This document shows, piece after piece, positions 1 through 8,611 of a stretch of DNA of 28,537 nucleotides (positions are counted from its first letter, which is position 1; each line of letters opens with the position of its first letter). The stretch covers positions 1 to 28,537 of the forward strand of contig JAFGKV010000154.1 in assembly GCA_016928395.1 (NCBI GenBank), read 5' to 3'. Position numbers and translations under genes: made by a program. Under the pieces are notes generated by a model. That model was not told where the DNA came from. It saw only the letters and a list, made by a program, of their open reading frames with translations, and ran no database searches. The stretch comes from Candidatus Fermentibacterota bacterium. Its GTDB lineage: Bacteria > JAFGKV01.

Positions 1-2
1 CG

Positions 3-716
3 GCGCACAGAATCCACTTGGTCGGCAATGTCATGATCGACACTTTGACGAGGTTGCTGCCTCAAGCCGCGGAGCATTGGAGTGCCGCAGGGACTCAAGA
101 GCAAAGACTCCAGGCAGGCGATGGCGGTGGCAAGGGGGATTTGGGGCGGGTGCTCACGACCCGCCCGTACTGCCTCGTCACCCTGCATCGCCCTTCCAAT
201 GTCGATGACCCCCCGATGCTGGGCGCCATCATTGACGCTCTCGGTGACATCAGTCGCCACATCCCCGTCATCTTTCCGGTACACCCGCGTACGATGGCCA
301 TCCTCTCACGCATCGGTGATTCTCGCTTTGTGTCCGGGGGTGCGCATTTCGTCTCCGGCGCGATCGCGGCGGCCTTGGCCCCGACTTCGGACAGTGTTCC
401 TCAGCTTCGCCTCCTTCCTCCCCTGGGATATCTCGACTTCCTGGCATTGCAGATGCACGCGACGGTTGTGATCACCGACTCCGGGGGCATGCAAGAGGAA
501 ACGACTTACTTAGGGGTTCCCTGTCTCACGGTTCGAGCGAACACCGAGCGCCCGATCACGGTGAGCATGGGCACGAATACCCTGATAGGTCGCGACATGA
601 TTCGTCTCCGGGCTGAGGTGTCGCACATTCTTGGCGGGCACGGCAAGCGGGGCGAGATCCCTCCGCTCTGGGACGGCCGGGCAGCGGAGCGTATCGCTTC
701 GATCATCGTTGAATAG
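3..716 (+). CDS. wecB: UDP-N-acetylglucosamine 2-epimerase (non-hydrolysing), 5'-truncated by the window
   Basis: The reading frame is open from the window edge, so the N-terminal part (about 130-150 residues in this family) lies outside. The visible part starts at the family motif HLVGNVMIDTL and continues with LVTLHRPSNVDD and IFPVHPRT. The C-terminal signature follows: DSGGMQEE, then LGVPCLTVR, then NTERPITVSMGTN. These are the UDP-binding and catalytic blocks of the GT-B-fold epimerases that interconvert UDP-GlcNAc and UDP-ManNAc in the cytoplasm to supply ManNAc for surface polysaccharides. About 20 residues after TLTRLL (AAEHWSAAGTQEQRLQAGDGG and neighbours) are low-complexity and look like a lineage-specific insertion. 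The TTG at 18 is internal and not a real start. rnd follows in the same direction after 180 bp. The family call is secure; the exact sugar product is inferred. Confidence 0.93.
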   Translation, partial: AHRIHLVGNVMIDTLTRLLPQAAEHWSAAGTQEQRLQAGDGGGKGDLGRVLTTRPYCLVTLHRPSNVDDPPMLGAIIDALGDISRHIPVIFPVHPRTMAILSRIGDSRFVSGGAHFVSGAIAAALAPTSDSVPQLRLLPPLGYLDFLALQMHATVVITDSGGMQEETTYLGVPCLTVRANTERPITVSMGTNTLIGRDMIRLRAEVSHILGGHGKRGEIPPLWDGRAAERIASIIVE

Positions 717-839
717 CGTGACTGTGTGGCGACTCAGAATCCACGAGACCAAAGCGGCGGGCCCCAGGTTCTCAGATCGGGGCAGATTGGGTCGCGCCGG
801 TCATGACGCGGGAGACTCGATCAATGCGGAGGTCACGCC

Positions 840-858
840 GAGGGCGGGAAACACCCTC
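840..858 (+). other. Small hairpin between wecB and rnd
   Basis: Arms GAGGG (840-844) and CCCTC (854-858) enclose a 9-nt loop. No T-run follows, so this is at best a weak or factor-dependent terminator for wecB, or chance. The remainder of the 180-bp gap (717-896) shows no convincing promoter, RNA gene or short coding sequence. Confidence 0.2.
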
Positions 859-896
859 TGCAGTGCGCCTCTCCGAGGTCCCCAGAGAGACTCGCG

Positions 897-2102
897 ATGA
901 CCGTTGAGAAAGCAGGGGATGTACGTCATACGATGCCAGCTTCCGCGTATCTGTCGCCATGCCAGGCTGCCTCGCCGCCCTATTTCTGGGTGGATTCGAC
1001 AGACGACTTCGCGACCATGGCGGCCGCGCTGGCGCACGCTCCGCGAATGGCCATCGACACTGAAGCCGATAGTCTCTATCACTATGTGCAGAAAGTCTGC
1101 CTGCTCCAAATCTCCACCGACTCCACAACCTACATAGTGGACCCCTTGGCAGTCACTGATCTCTCGCTCTTGCAGCCGATGATGGCTGATTCTGCCGTGG
1201 AGAAGGTGTTTCACGCCGCCGGATCAGACATCGCGGGCCTGCGCCGAGATCATGCCCTGAGCTTTTCCGGAGTGTTTGACACGCACATAGCCGCACAGCT
1301 CGTGGGGCTTCCTGCAGTAGGTCTGAGTGCACTCCTGGAACAAGAATTCGACATTGTGCACTCAAAACGTCGACAGCGCGATGACTGGTCGCAACGTCCG
1401 CTGAACCCGGAGCAACTAAGGTACGCCGCCATGGATACCCACCATCTCCTCGCCCTGCGGGATGCCCTTGAACAGCGGCTTCAGGCAAAGGGAAGACTCA
1501 CCTGGGCTCAGGAGGAGTTCGACATAATCGCCTTCTCTCGCGAGGAGGAGCGAGTCTTCGATCCCCAATGCTTCCGCAGAATCAAAGGCTCACGGGATTT
1601 GGCGCCCCTCCAGCAGGCCATGCTCCAGGCCCTTTTCGTGCTTCGTGACCGGCTGGCACGGCAGATGGACGTGCCGCCGTTCAGGGTCATGAGCGATTGG
1701 GTTCTTGTGGATCTCGTCCGGCATCCGCCCCGCGCGACCACTGAGCTTGCCGGCCGACGAGGCGTTTCCCCCCGCCTGGCGAGGAATCACGGGGCTTTGG
1801 TGCTGCAGGTCTTGAAGCATGCGAGCCACGGCAACCCTGTGAGCCCCGCGCCGCGACCCAAGGGTACCCGCCCACCGGTGGAGGCGCGGATACGACTGGA
1901 GAATCTCAAGAGGTGGCGAGACGGCAAAGCCGCCGAGCTAAAGCTCCCTGTGGGCATCGTGTTCCCGAATAGCCAGCTTGAAGCCATGTCCCTGGCGGCG
2001 CCCGCTGACAGAGCAGCCTTGGGCGCCATTCCCGGCATGCGGCGGTGGCGAGTTCGCGAATTCGGCGAGGAGGCTCTGCGCGCGCTCCGGCTCTCATCGT
2101 AG
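897..2102 (+). CDS. rnd: Ribonuclease D (DEDDy 3'-5' exoribonuclease with two HRDC domains)
   Basis: RNase D trims 3' ends of tRNA precursors and other small structured RNAs in the cytoplasm. The exonuclease core is intact: Exo I IDTEADSLYHY (Asp54, Glu56), Exo II FHAAGSDI (Asp111) and Exo III YAAMDTHHLL (Tyr176, Asp180), giving the DEDDy pattern. A first HRDC domain lies around residues 235-310 (LQQAMLQALFVLRDRLARQ, FRVMSDWVLVDL). A second lies around 330-400, ending in a helix-hairpin-like PGMRRWRVREFGEE. The 401-residue length is close to the usual 370-400. The ATG at 897 has only a weak Shine-Dalgarno; an ATG at 933 would remove 12 residues that precede the conserved region, so the exact start is uncertain. 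It ends 64 bp from the convergent beta-propeller gene. Confidence 0.95.
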   Translation: MTVEKAGDVRHTMPASAYLSPCQAASPPYFWVDSTDDFATMAAALAHAPRMAIDTEADSLYHYVQKVCLLQISTDSTTYIVDPLAVTDLSLLQPMMADSAVEKVFHAAGSDIAGLRRDHALSFSGVFDTHIAAQLVGLPAVGLSALLEQEFDIVHSKRRQRDDWSQRPLNPEQLRYAAMDTHHLLALRDALEQRLQAKGRLTWAQEEFDIIAFSREEERVFDPQCFRRIKGSRDLAPLQQAMLQALFVLRDRLARQMDVPPFRVMSDWVLVDLVRHPPRATTELAGRRGVSPRLARNHGALVLQVLKHASHGNPVSPAPRPKGTRPPVEARIRLENLKRWRDGKAAELKLPVGIVFPNSQLEAMSLAAPADRAALGAIPGMRRWRVREFGEEALRALRLSS

Positions 2103-2128
2103 AGGAGTGCGGCCCTGATCCCTCCTCT
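2101..2128 (+). terminator. Possible weak terminator hairpin between convergent rnd and the propeller gene
   Basis: AGAGGAG (2101-2107, overlapping the rnd stop) pairs with CTCCTCT (2122-2128) across a 14-nt loop. There is no poly-T tract on either strand. It is placed where a bidirectional terminator would be expected, but the stem is short. Confidence 0.25.
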
Positions 2129-2165
2129 CTCCGGTGTTCCGCGGTCAGCGAACATGCGCAGAAGA

Positions 2166-3671
2166 CTATCGGATGACCACTACCTGGCGAGACATGGCCG
2201 AATCGTCACCTACCGGACGAATCATGTAGGTGCCAGGGGGCACTGGTCTGCCGCGACCGTCCCGGCAATCCCAGGTCAGAAGTGAGGATCCCGCCAGGGT
2301 TCTGATTCGCCGCCCCACCAAATCGAACACACCGACTTCCAGGAGCTCTGAGCTCGGATTCAGAATCCCAAGCCGCACCATGGTTCGAGCCGGATTCGGA
2401 TACGCGGGGCCCAAGACCATTGTGCCCGGCAGGGGTTCACCGATACCGGTCGTCTCCGGACCCCAGCAGGGGTAGCGGATGTCTGCAGGGCCGTAGAGGG
2501 GGGTCGTCTGGTAGTCGGAGAGCCTGATCGTGACCAGATTGGTCTCATCCCACGCGTCAGAAGGGTACATTGAGAGGCAGATGTACTGCATGGTCGGATC
2601 CCATCCGCCGAACTCAGCATACCAACCCTCATCGAATGCGACTCCACCGGAGAACGCCCCTTCGGACGTGTAGAACAAGACTCCCTCGACGGTCTGCCCC
2701 TGTTGGTTCTGCACCATGGTGATGTAGCCGAACAGCGAACCATCGGGCGACCAATGTAGTCTCTTGGCGCTGAGGTACTGGTCTTCCACGATCTGACGCA
2801 TGTCCGATCCGTCAGGATTGCACCGCCAGATGCCTTCCAGACTCTCATCGCCCCACCATACCGACGTCATGAGCAGCACGGGGCCGCCGGAGGGGTGGGC
2901 TGCCAGCGCGGTGAACTTCGATACTCCTTGGGGAACGGGCACCAGGTCGACCAGTCCAGTGCCGTCAGGGCCTATTCGGTTGGCTCCACCCGCATTGTCT
3001 ATGAACAACAACTCCTCGCCCGAGGGCATCCAGGCTACGTCGCCCACGCCCTGCTGGTTGTCCCAGTCCCAGGTGAGAGTGACGTCGCACGTGCTGGTCA
3101 CGCCCGGGTACACCGTCACCGGCATGAAGCCGAAGTCCTCGGCATCATACAGGATGACGGGGTCATAGGCGGTCACATACTGGTCACCCACGGGCACGTC
3201 ATCGAAACGGAATCGCCCCCATGTGTCGGCAGTGACGCTGTTGGGTTTGGAGCTGATATAGACCCATGCGCCCGATTTGGCATATCCATCCTCCCAGACA
3301 GTTCCCTCCACCGATCCGGTGGGTGAACCAGGGGGAAAGCTCCCCGGCGTCTTGTGGGTAACAGAATATCGCTGCTGGCCTTGGCGATCCGTGATCCAGA
3401 GGTTGGATCGCCAGGGCGTGTTCATGAGATCTTCCTCGCTGGAGAAGGCGATCCACTGCCCATTGGGGGAAAATGACGGCGCGCGCAACACACCGAAGGT
3501 GTGGCCCGTGAGATCGACCAAAGGCAACGGCGTGGGGGATGGAGGATCGAGGCGGTAGAGAATGTCCTCGCTGTCCTGCACACGCACGGTGAAACCGATA
3601 CTGGCGGCATGGAGTGAATGAACCGCACAGGCCATTCCTGCCACGACGGAGACAAACCCGGATACGCGCAT
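2166..3671 (-). CDS. Secreted TolB/PD40-type beta-propeller protein with an inserted carboxypeptidase-regulatory-like domain and a FlgD-like C-terminal tail
   Basis: I chose the ATG at 3671 because AAGGAGGAG lies just upstream and because a signal peptide begins there (MRVSGFVSVVAGMACAVHSLHAAS). The longer frame to 3773 adds unsupported residues. The 501-residue product has PD40-like blade motifs (APSFSPNGQWIAFSSEED, VGDVAWMPSGEELLFIDNAG, RLHWSPDGSLFGYI). Between blades, around residues 120-200, is a CNA_B/CarboxypepD_reg-like beta-sandwich (GSVEGTVWEDGYAKSGAWVY to FRFDDVPVGDQYV). The last 85 residues begin at LGPAYPNPARTMVRL and end in a segment with GVFDLVGRRIRTL and GRPVPPGTYMIR. That tail is the YPNP/FlgD-Ig type used as a C-terminal sorting or anchoring domain in FCB bacteria. 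An exported sensory, binding or structural role is likely; the ligand is unknown. It is transcribed in the same direction as hemW, 114 bp downstream of it. Confidence 0.85.
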   Translation of the reverse strand: MRVSGFVSVVAGMACAVHSLHAASIGFTVRVQDSEDILYRLDPPSPTPLPLVDLTGHTFGVLRAPSFSPNGQWIAFSSEEDLMNTPWRSNLWITDRQGQQRYSVTHKTPGSFPPGSPTGSVEGTVWEDGYAKSGAWVYISSKPNSVTADTWGRFRFDDVPVGDQYVTAYDPVILYDAEDFGFMPVTVYPGVTSTCDVTLTWDWDNQQGVGDVAWMPSGEELLFIDNAGGANRIGPDGTGLVDLVPVPQGVSKFTALAAHPSGGPVLLMTSVWWGDESLEGIWRCNPDGSDMRQIVEDQYLSAKRLHWSPDGSLFGYITMVQNQQGQTVEGVLFYTSEGAFSGGVAFDEGWYAEFGGWDPTMQYICLSMYPSDAWDETNLVTIRLSDYQTTPLYGPADIRYPCWGPETTGIGEPLPGTMVLGPAYPNPARTMVRLGILNPSSELLEVGVFDLVGRRIRTLAGSSLLTWDCRDGRGRPVPPGTYMIRPVGDDSAMSRQVVVIR

Positions 3672-3785
3672 GCTTGCTCCTCCTTCGGATGGGGCTACAT
3701 CTAAATCAGCACGGAGGTCAACCCGAAGTCTCTGTCTGTCCCCCAAAGTAGAACGACTCCCCCGCACGCGCAACCGCCATTCAGT

Positions 3786-4901
3786 TCACGGCAGGAACTC
3801 CAGGGGCAGACGATCAGCGATGGCCAAACCCGCAAGAGTCACAGTGACGCGATCCTGACCGCACACAAGGAATCCTCCTGCCTGCAGACGTTCCAACGTC
3901 ACCTCCCACCCCGCGTATCGGGTGAGTGCCGACAAGGGTACACCTCTCGCCGTTCGCATGCCCAGCATGACCCGCTCCAGCGCAAGCTGCTCGTCAGTCA
4001 GAGTTTCCGACTCCTCCATGGGTACAGCGTTCCGGCTGAGACGCGCGACATACTCTTCCACGGACCGCACGTTCCATGACCGGGTTCGTCCATCAAAGGA
4101 GTGGGCAGCTGGCCCGAGACCGCAGTAGGGGGCGTGGTGCCAGTAGAGCGCGTTGTGGCGCGCCCGGAAGCCGGGCAGGGCGAAGTTCGAGACTTCGTAG
4201 TGCTCGTACCCATGATCCGTAAGCAGCCGCGAGGTAAAGAGGAAGAAGTCGTACTCCTTCGCCTCGGGAGACCGAATCAGACTCGGCGGACGGCGGCTGA
4301 GCGGTGTGTTCGGCTCGATGGTGAGCTGATAGCAGGAGAGGTGCGCCGGCCGCCATCTGAGGGCTTCGTCCAGGGTGGTGCGCCACCGCTCGCGGCGTTG
4401 GCCGCGGAAGCCGTACATGAGATCAATGCCGATATTCGTAAAGCCGGCATCCTTTGCCAAATGGATTGCCGCACGCGCTTGGGATGCGGTGTGGCGCCTA
4501 CCCAAGAAGCGCAGCTCATCATCCCGGAACGACTGCACCCCGATGCTGAGCCGATTGGCGCCATTTTTTCGCAGAGTCTCCAACAAGGGCGTGGTGATAT
4601 CGTCTGGATTGGCCTCCACCGTTACTTCGGCATCTTTGGTCAGCGGCCACGGGGTATCGGGACCACGCAGCAATCGTGCCAGCAGCTCCGGAGGGAGCAC
4701 GGTTGGGGTTCCGCCACCCACATAGAGGGTCGTGAAGGTTTGGCCGGCGCGCAGTCGAGCCTCTACGGCCAGGCTTTCAGCATACGCGTCGATGGGCGAG
4801 AGATCGGTCTGGGAGCAGAACCCGCAGTAGGCACACTTGGTGCGACAAAACGGGACGTGCACGTACAGCCCGGCGTCAGGCGGCACTTCCCGCGCCTTCA
4901 T
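3786..4901 (-). CDS. hemW: Heme chaperone HemW (coproporphyrinogen III oxidase-like radical SAM protein)
   Basis: 371 residues, the usual HemW length. The radical SAM cluster motif is CRTKCAYCGF (Cys19, Cys23, Cys26) after GLYVHVPF, followed by YVGGGTPTVLP for SAM binding. IGVQSFRDDELRFLGR and NIGIDLMYGFRGQ are typical HemN/HemW-family blocks. YEHYEVSNFALPG and HNALYWHHAPYCGLGPAAHS are the HemW-type C-terminal blocks. Known HemW proteins bind heme and deliver it to respiratory enzymes and are not oxidases; many databases still name them HemN-like. The ATG overlaps the lepA stop as ATGA (4898-4901), so translation is coupled to lepA. The lepA-hemW pairing recurs in many bacteria. Confidence 0.92.
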   Translation of the reverse strand: MKAREVPPDAGLYVHVPFCRTKCAYCGFCSQTDLSPIDAYAESLAVEARLRAGQTFTTLYVGGGTPTVLPPELLARLLRGPDTPWPLTKDAEVTVEANPDDITTPLLETLRKNGANRLSIGVQSFRDDELRFLGRRHTASQARAAIHLAKDAGFTNIGIDLMYGFRGQRRERWRTTLDEALRWRPAHLSCYQLTIEPNTPLSRRPPSLIRSPEAKEYDFFLFTSRLLTDHGYEHYEVSNFALPGFRARHNALYWHHAPYCGLGPAAHSFDGRTRSWNVRSVEEYVARLSRNAVPMEESETLTDEQLALERVMLGMRTARGVPLSALTRYAGWEVTLERLQAGGFLVCGQDRVTVTLAGLAIADRLPLEFLP

Positions 4902-6694
4902 TCCTCCTTCGTCTTCAGCACTGATACGAAGGCACTCTGGGGAATGACAACATCCCCGACCATCTTCATCCGCAGCTTGCCACGCTTCTGTTTCTCCAGG
5001 AGCTTGCGTTTACGGGTTACGTCGCCTCCGTAGCACTTGGCTGTCACGTCCTTACGGAAGGGCTTGATGGTCGATCGGGCGATGATCTTGCCTCCAATAG
5101 CGCCCTGGATGGCGATGCGGAACTGGTGGCGTGGGATCTCCTCTGCCAATCGCTCACAGGCATGAAGCGCCCGCTCCCGGGCCTGGCTCTCATGCACGAT
5201 AAGCGAGAGTGCATCCACCCGCTCGCCATTGACCAGTATGTCAACCTTGACGACGCGCCCTGGACGGTAGTCGGTGAGATCATAGTCAAACGAGCCGTAC
5301 CCCTGCGTGACGCTCTTGAGCCGGTCGTAGAAGTCGAACAAGACCTCGGCCAGCGGCATGTCGCAGGCAAGCTCTATGCGCCCCGGCGTGGGATAGTGAA
5401 ACGACGTGCCCTCGGCGCGCCGCTCCAGGCACAGCTTCATGACGACGCCCAAGTACCGTTCAGGCATGAGGATAGTAGCGTGGATATAGGGTTCGTGGGT
5501 GGTAGCGACATCCATGGGATCTGGAAAGTGAGCCGGGTTGTCTACCACCAGAGCCGTACCATCCTTCAGGGTGAAATGATACTCCACGCTGGGAACCGTC
5601 ATGATGATACTCTGATCGAACTCCCGCTCGAGCCGCTCCTGCACGATCTCCAGATGCAGAAGCCCTAGAAAGCCGCAGCGGAAACCCTGACCCAAGGCAG
5701 CCGAGGAGTCCTTCTCGAAGATCAACGAGGCATCGTTGAGTGCATACTTTTCCATGGCATCGACCAAAGGTCGGTAGTCATCAGAGGACACCGGATAGAT
5801 GGACGAAAAGACCACGGGTTTGGCCACCTTGAAACCGTGAAGCGCCGTGGAGGCAGGGCATTCATCGTGAGTGATAGTGTCGCCGATGCGGGTGTCACTC
5901 ACGGTTTTGATATTGGCGATGAGATAGCCGACTTCGCCGGCTGACAGCGCCGGCCGCTTCACCCTTCGAAGTTGGAAGATGCCGACCTCCTCAACCTTGA
6001 ATGTGCGGCCATTGGACATGGTCATTATGGTATCGCCCGGACGGACTGCCCCGTCTATCACGCGGATGCTGACAACAGTACCCCGGTAGGCATCGTAACT
6101 CGCATCGAATATGAGCGCACGAAGGGGCTTGCTGGGCTCTCCCCGCGGAGGGGGAACTCGTCCTACGATAGCCTCGCGTATCGCGTCAATGCCAACTCCT
6201 TCCTTCGCCGAACACAGAATGGCCTCCGAGGGATCGATCCCCAGTTCGACCCGCATCTCCTCTTTGGTACCGGCGATGTCCGCCGCGGCCAGGTCGATCT
6301 TGTTGATGACCGGTATGATGGCCAAGTCATGCTCCATGGCGGCATAGAGATTGGCCAGAGTCTGAGCCTGGACTCCTTGCGCCGCATCAACCAGGAGGAG
6401 AACACCTTCGCAGGAGGCCAGCGCCCGGGAGACTTCATAGGAGAAATCAACGTGACCGGGCGTATCGATGAGGTTGAGCACGTAGTCGTGGCCGTCAGGC
6501 CCCCTATAGGGCAGCGTGCATGTCTGGCTCTTGATCGTAATCCCGCGCTCACGCTCGATATCCATGGAATCGAGAATCTGCTCGCGAAAGTCTCGATCCG
6601 CCACGAGGCCGGCGTGTTGAATGAGGCGGTCGGCCAGCGTTGACTTGCCGTGATCGATATGGGCGATGATACTGAAGTTGCGGATATCGGCCAT
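4898..6694 (-). CDS. lepA: Elongation factor 4 (ribosomal back-translocase LepA)
   Basis: A GTPase that acts on the elongating ribosome or ribosome biogenesis. The start at 6694 gives the canonical N-terminus MADIRNFSIIAHIDHGKSTL and 598 residues, the normal LepA length; the longer open frame to 6868 is not coding in other LepA proteins. GTPase motifs are complete: G1 AHIDHGKST, G2 region RERGITIKS, G3 DTPGHVDFSYEV and G4 NKIDLAAADI. The LepA-specific C-terminal domain is present (FRKDVTAKCYGGDVTRKRKL, KQKRGKLRMK). The Shine-Dalgarno is weak (AGGG about 14 nt upstream). Downstream hemW overlaps by ATGA. A 106-bp gap separates it from the upstream isomerase-fold gene. Confidence 0.97.
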   Translation of the reverse strand: MADIRNFSIIAHIDHGKSTLADRLIQHAGLVADRDFREQILDSMDIERERGITIKSQTCTLPYRGPDGHDYVLNLIDTPGHVDFSYEVSRALASCEGVLLLVDAAQGVQAQTLANLYAAMEHDLAIIPVINKIDLAAADIAGTKEEMRVELGIDPSEAILCSAKEGVGIDAIREAIVGRVPPPRGEPSKPLRALIFDASYDAYRGTVVSIRVIDGAVRPGDTIMTMSNGRTFKVEEVGIFQLRRVKRPALSAGEVGYLIANIKTVSDTRIGDTITHDECPASTALHGFKVAKPVVFSSIYPVSSDDYRPLVDAMEKYALNDASLIFEKDSSAALGQGFRCGFLGLLHLEIVQERLEREFDQSIIMTVPSVEYHFTLKDGTALVVDNPAHFPDPMDVATTHEPYIHATILMPERYLGVVMKLCLERRAEGTSFHYPTPGRIELACDMPLAEVLFDFYDRLKSVTQGYGSFDYDLTDYRPGRVVKVDILVNGERVDALSLIVHESQARERALHACERLAEEIPRHQFRIAIQGAIGGKIIARSTIKPFRKDVTAKCYGGDVTRKRKLLEKQKRGKLRMKMVGDVVIPQSAFVSVLKTKEE

Positions 6695-6800
6695 GGAGTA
6701 GATGGTTACCCTATTGATGGAGGAGACACGCGCCACCGAGATGGTCCGCGCCGTGTGGTGAATGCCGACCTGGATGTCAGGGAAGGTACGGACGTCGCGG

Positions 6801-8036
6801 TCACACGACAATGGGCGTGACGTGCTTGAACGCGCAAAACGCCAGTGCGCGCTCCCGCACATCACCATGGAGGACTATCTGATGGTTGCCCGGAGCATGC
6901 TCGAGCCATGACTCAACGCTGCCGGCCAACTCCACCTGTGCCATGACGTGGCCGGCCTCGATCCCGGAGGCGACAATCCGGCCCGGCGCGATAAGCAGAC
7001 TCCCGAATCCCGCGCCGAAACGGAGAATGGTCACGGGGCCTTCCCGAAGGCTGCCTTGTAAGGCGGCACCCCGGCGGACATCCGGCTGCATCGCCACCTT
7101 CAATGACATGGGATCATGCAGCATGGTACACGGTGCCGTGCAGTGCGAGAGAGTGAGGGCGTTCGCCGACCGGTCTATCCGCAGGGCGTCAGCAGTCCAA
7201 CTGGGGCCCGAGTTGAGGGCTGAAGCCAGGACCATGGTGAACACCGCCTCCAGGTCACCCTCGCAGCCGGCAACGATGCCCTCATCGTTGAGGAGGCTGA
7301 TGCCCAGGCAGGGAGCGATCCCGCTGTCGAGCAGGTCGTAGCAACGAACCGTCAATGCGGTGAGCTGGTGCGCTTCAATCATGTCTCGCATGGCAAGGTA
7401 GAGCCGCGCCGAATCAAGGAAGTCGGCATCGGTGGTCTCAATGACTGCGGCCTGGGACGCGAGCGAGTGAACCACGGCGTGCGCCTGGGAGGCGGAAACG
7501 AGATCATAGCGTTCCAGCAGCTTTTCCAGCTTGAAGTTGGCGATGCGTGTCTTGAATTCCCTGAAGGAGTGAATCCCATGGGACGTCAGTAGCCATGGGG
7601 CGGGCGCACCAAAACAGCCGATGACTCCCTCGTCGATGCGCGCGATGGCCGCGGCGATGTGGGCGAACCCATCAATGACCGACACCGCCTCGTCGCCGCC
7701 CAGCGGCGCATATGCGACCTTCAGGGGAAATCGAGTCTTCAGGGCGGCATAGGCTTCCAGAGTCGCGGCCAGTGAGTTATTGTCGGGATTCGCCCACAAG
7801 AGAACTGGCTTGGCAGTCTGGAAGACAATTTGGTTGATTATGGCCTCGGTCCCTCCGCTGGCCACCAGGATGACCGCGCCGTCGATGGCATCCCTTCGGG
7901 CGGAGACCGCCCGTTCCGCCTGGAGGATGTTGCTTACGTAGTCGATGACACCAAGCCCTCCTGCGGCCGCGGCAACCCTCTGCCGTAGGGTCTCCATATC
8001 CTCAAGCTCTGAGAAGACTGCGAAGAAGCCTAGCAT
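6801..8036 (-). CDS. L-fucose/L-arabinose isomerase-fold protein, substrate unknown
   Basis: The start at 8036 (MLGFFAVFSELED) is supported by GAGGTGG upstream; the frame runs further upstream to 8153 without support. The 411-residue product resembles the FucI/AraA-like superfamily. It has an N-terminal Rossmann-like region (IDGAVILVASGGTE, KPVLLWANPDNNSLAATLEA) and a second domain with IGCFGAPAPWLL. A probable metal-site region carries several acidic residues (GISLLNDEGIVAGCEGDLEA, about 245-264), and a C-terminal beta domain carries GNHQIVLHGD (383-392). FucI and AraA use paired acidic residues and a late histidine to bind Mn2+ and interconvert aldose and ketose. Comparable residues seem present here, but the protein is shorter than FucI (about 590) and AraA (about 500). 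It may be an isomerase of an unknown sugar or a non-catalytic relative. It shares direction with lepA. Confidence 0.72.
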   Translation of the reverse strand: MLGFFAVFSELEDMETLRQRVAAAAGGLGVIDYVSNILQAERAVSARRDAIDGAVILVASGGTEAIINQIVFQTAKPVLLWANPDNNSLAATLEAYAALKTRFPLKVAYAPLGGDEAVSVIDGFAHIAAAIARIDEGVIGCFGAPAPWLLTSHGIHSFREFKTRIANFKLEKLLERYDLVSASQAHAVVHSLASQAAVIETTDADFLDSARLYLAMRDMIEAHQLTALTVRCYDLLDSGIAPCLGISLLNDEGIVAGCEGDLEAVFTMVLASALNSGPSWTADALRIDRSANALTLSHCTAPCTMLHDPMSLKVAMQPDVRRGAALQGSLREGPVTILRFGAGFGSLLIAPGRIVASGIEAGHVMAQVELAGSVESWLEHAPGNHQIVLHGDVRERALAFCAFKHVTPIVV

Positions 8037-8468
8037 GGGTACCACCTCATTGTGAAGCGCCGCCCCTGTCTCTCCCGAAGAACGTCGTATGTGCGCACCG
8101 TAGCACACCACGCCGGAAAATGACGATGCGGAGGAGGATCTATTCAGTATCAATCGCTCAATACCGTATCAAGAAGTCCACTTGTCAACGATCATCACTG
8201 TATTTCGGTTGTTGTGGATCGATTCTGTTTATCCGAAGATCCGGCAGACACGGAGAACCCGTCTTCTTGCGCATAGACCGACTTTTGGCATTCTAACGAA
8301 ACGCAGATAACCTACATCAAGATAGAGACGAGATCCATGGAGGTATCGTACGGGGGATGCATTCACACGGTGATAGCGCGGGTGCCTACGGTGCTCTGTC
8401 GTGACTCACAATGCCCGCTATCGTGGAGTCGTCTGCAAGCCCTCGGCCCACTCAAGACTCGAAAGGTA
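8037..8468. other. Divergent intergenic region upstream of the isomerase-fold gene and the ATP-grasp operon
   Basis: No credible gene is seen here. On the minus strand a perfect TTGACA (complement of 8183-8188) is a candidate -35 for the isomerase-fold gene, but no good -10 sits 16-18 bp downstream. Two direct copies of GTATCAA (8147-8153 and 8166-8172) lie 19 bp apart between that box and the gene, about two helical turns, and could be operator half-sites. A bulged hairpin is possible at 8235-8266 (GAAGA/TCTTC plus CGG/CCG). The stretch is more A+T-rich than its neighbours between about 8130 and 8330, as expected of regulatory DNA. Confidence 0.4.
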
Positions 8469-8496
8469 TTGACATAGGTAACAGGCATGGTAAACT
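8469..8496 (+). promoter_or_regulatory. Sigma70-type promoter of the ATP-grasp/GNAT/aminomutase operon
   Basis: A perfect -35 TTGACA (8469-8474) is followed after 16 bp by TAAACT (8491-8496, 4 of 6 to TATAAT). The predicted transcript starts near 8503, giving a leader of about 110 nt before the GTG at 8612. Because this promoter lies inside the longer open frame that begins at 8411, it argues against that upstream start. Confidence 0.6.
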
Positions 8497-8599
8497 AGAG
8501 GCGATTAAAGAGGAGTTGACGGCGTTGCGAGAGCCGCTGCTGCCCCACCGGGCGAAGAGTCTCCGCGGCCCCTCAGACTGCCGTCCTGCTCAAGAAGAC

Positions 8600-8603
8600 G
8601 GAG
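8600..8603 (+). promoter_or_regulatory. Shine-Dalgarno deciding the GTG start of the first ATP-grasp gene
   Basis: GGAG lies 8 nt before GTG 8612. A competing purine-rich site, AAAGAGGAG at 8507-8515, stands 9 nt before an in-frame TTG at 8525 and would add 29 residues. That site would be almost at the 5' end of the predicted transcript. I prefer 8612 because the conserved fold (RLALAYNAKP) begins there. Confidence 0.45.
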
Positions 8604-8611
8604 ACTCTTCG

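Noticed and set aside
3672-3773. N-terminal extension of the propeller gene
   Set aside because: It would bury the signal peptide; the Shine-Dalgarno sits before ATG 3671.
3672-3785. Promoter for the propeller gene from a TTGACC on the minus strand
   Set aside because: No acceptable -10 lies 16-18 bp downstream, so I do not list it as a feature.
4101-5033. 310-codon open frame on the plus strand
   Set aside because: Antisense to hemW and the lepA 3' end; no recognisable motif.
5972-6643. 223-codon open frame on the plus strand
   Set aside because: Antisense to the lepA GTPase domain, where the real protein is certain.
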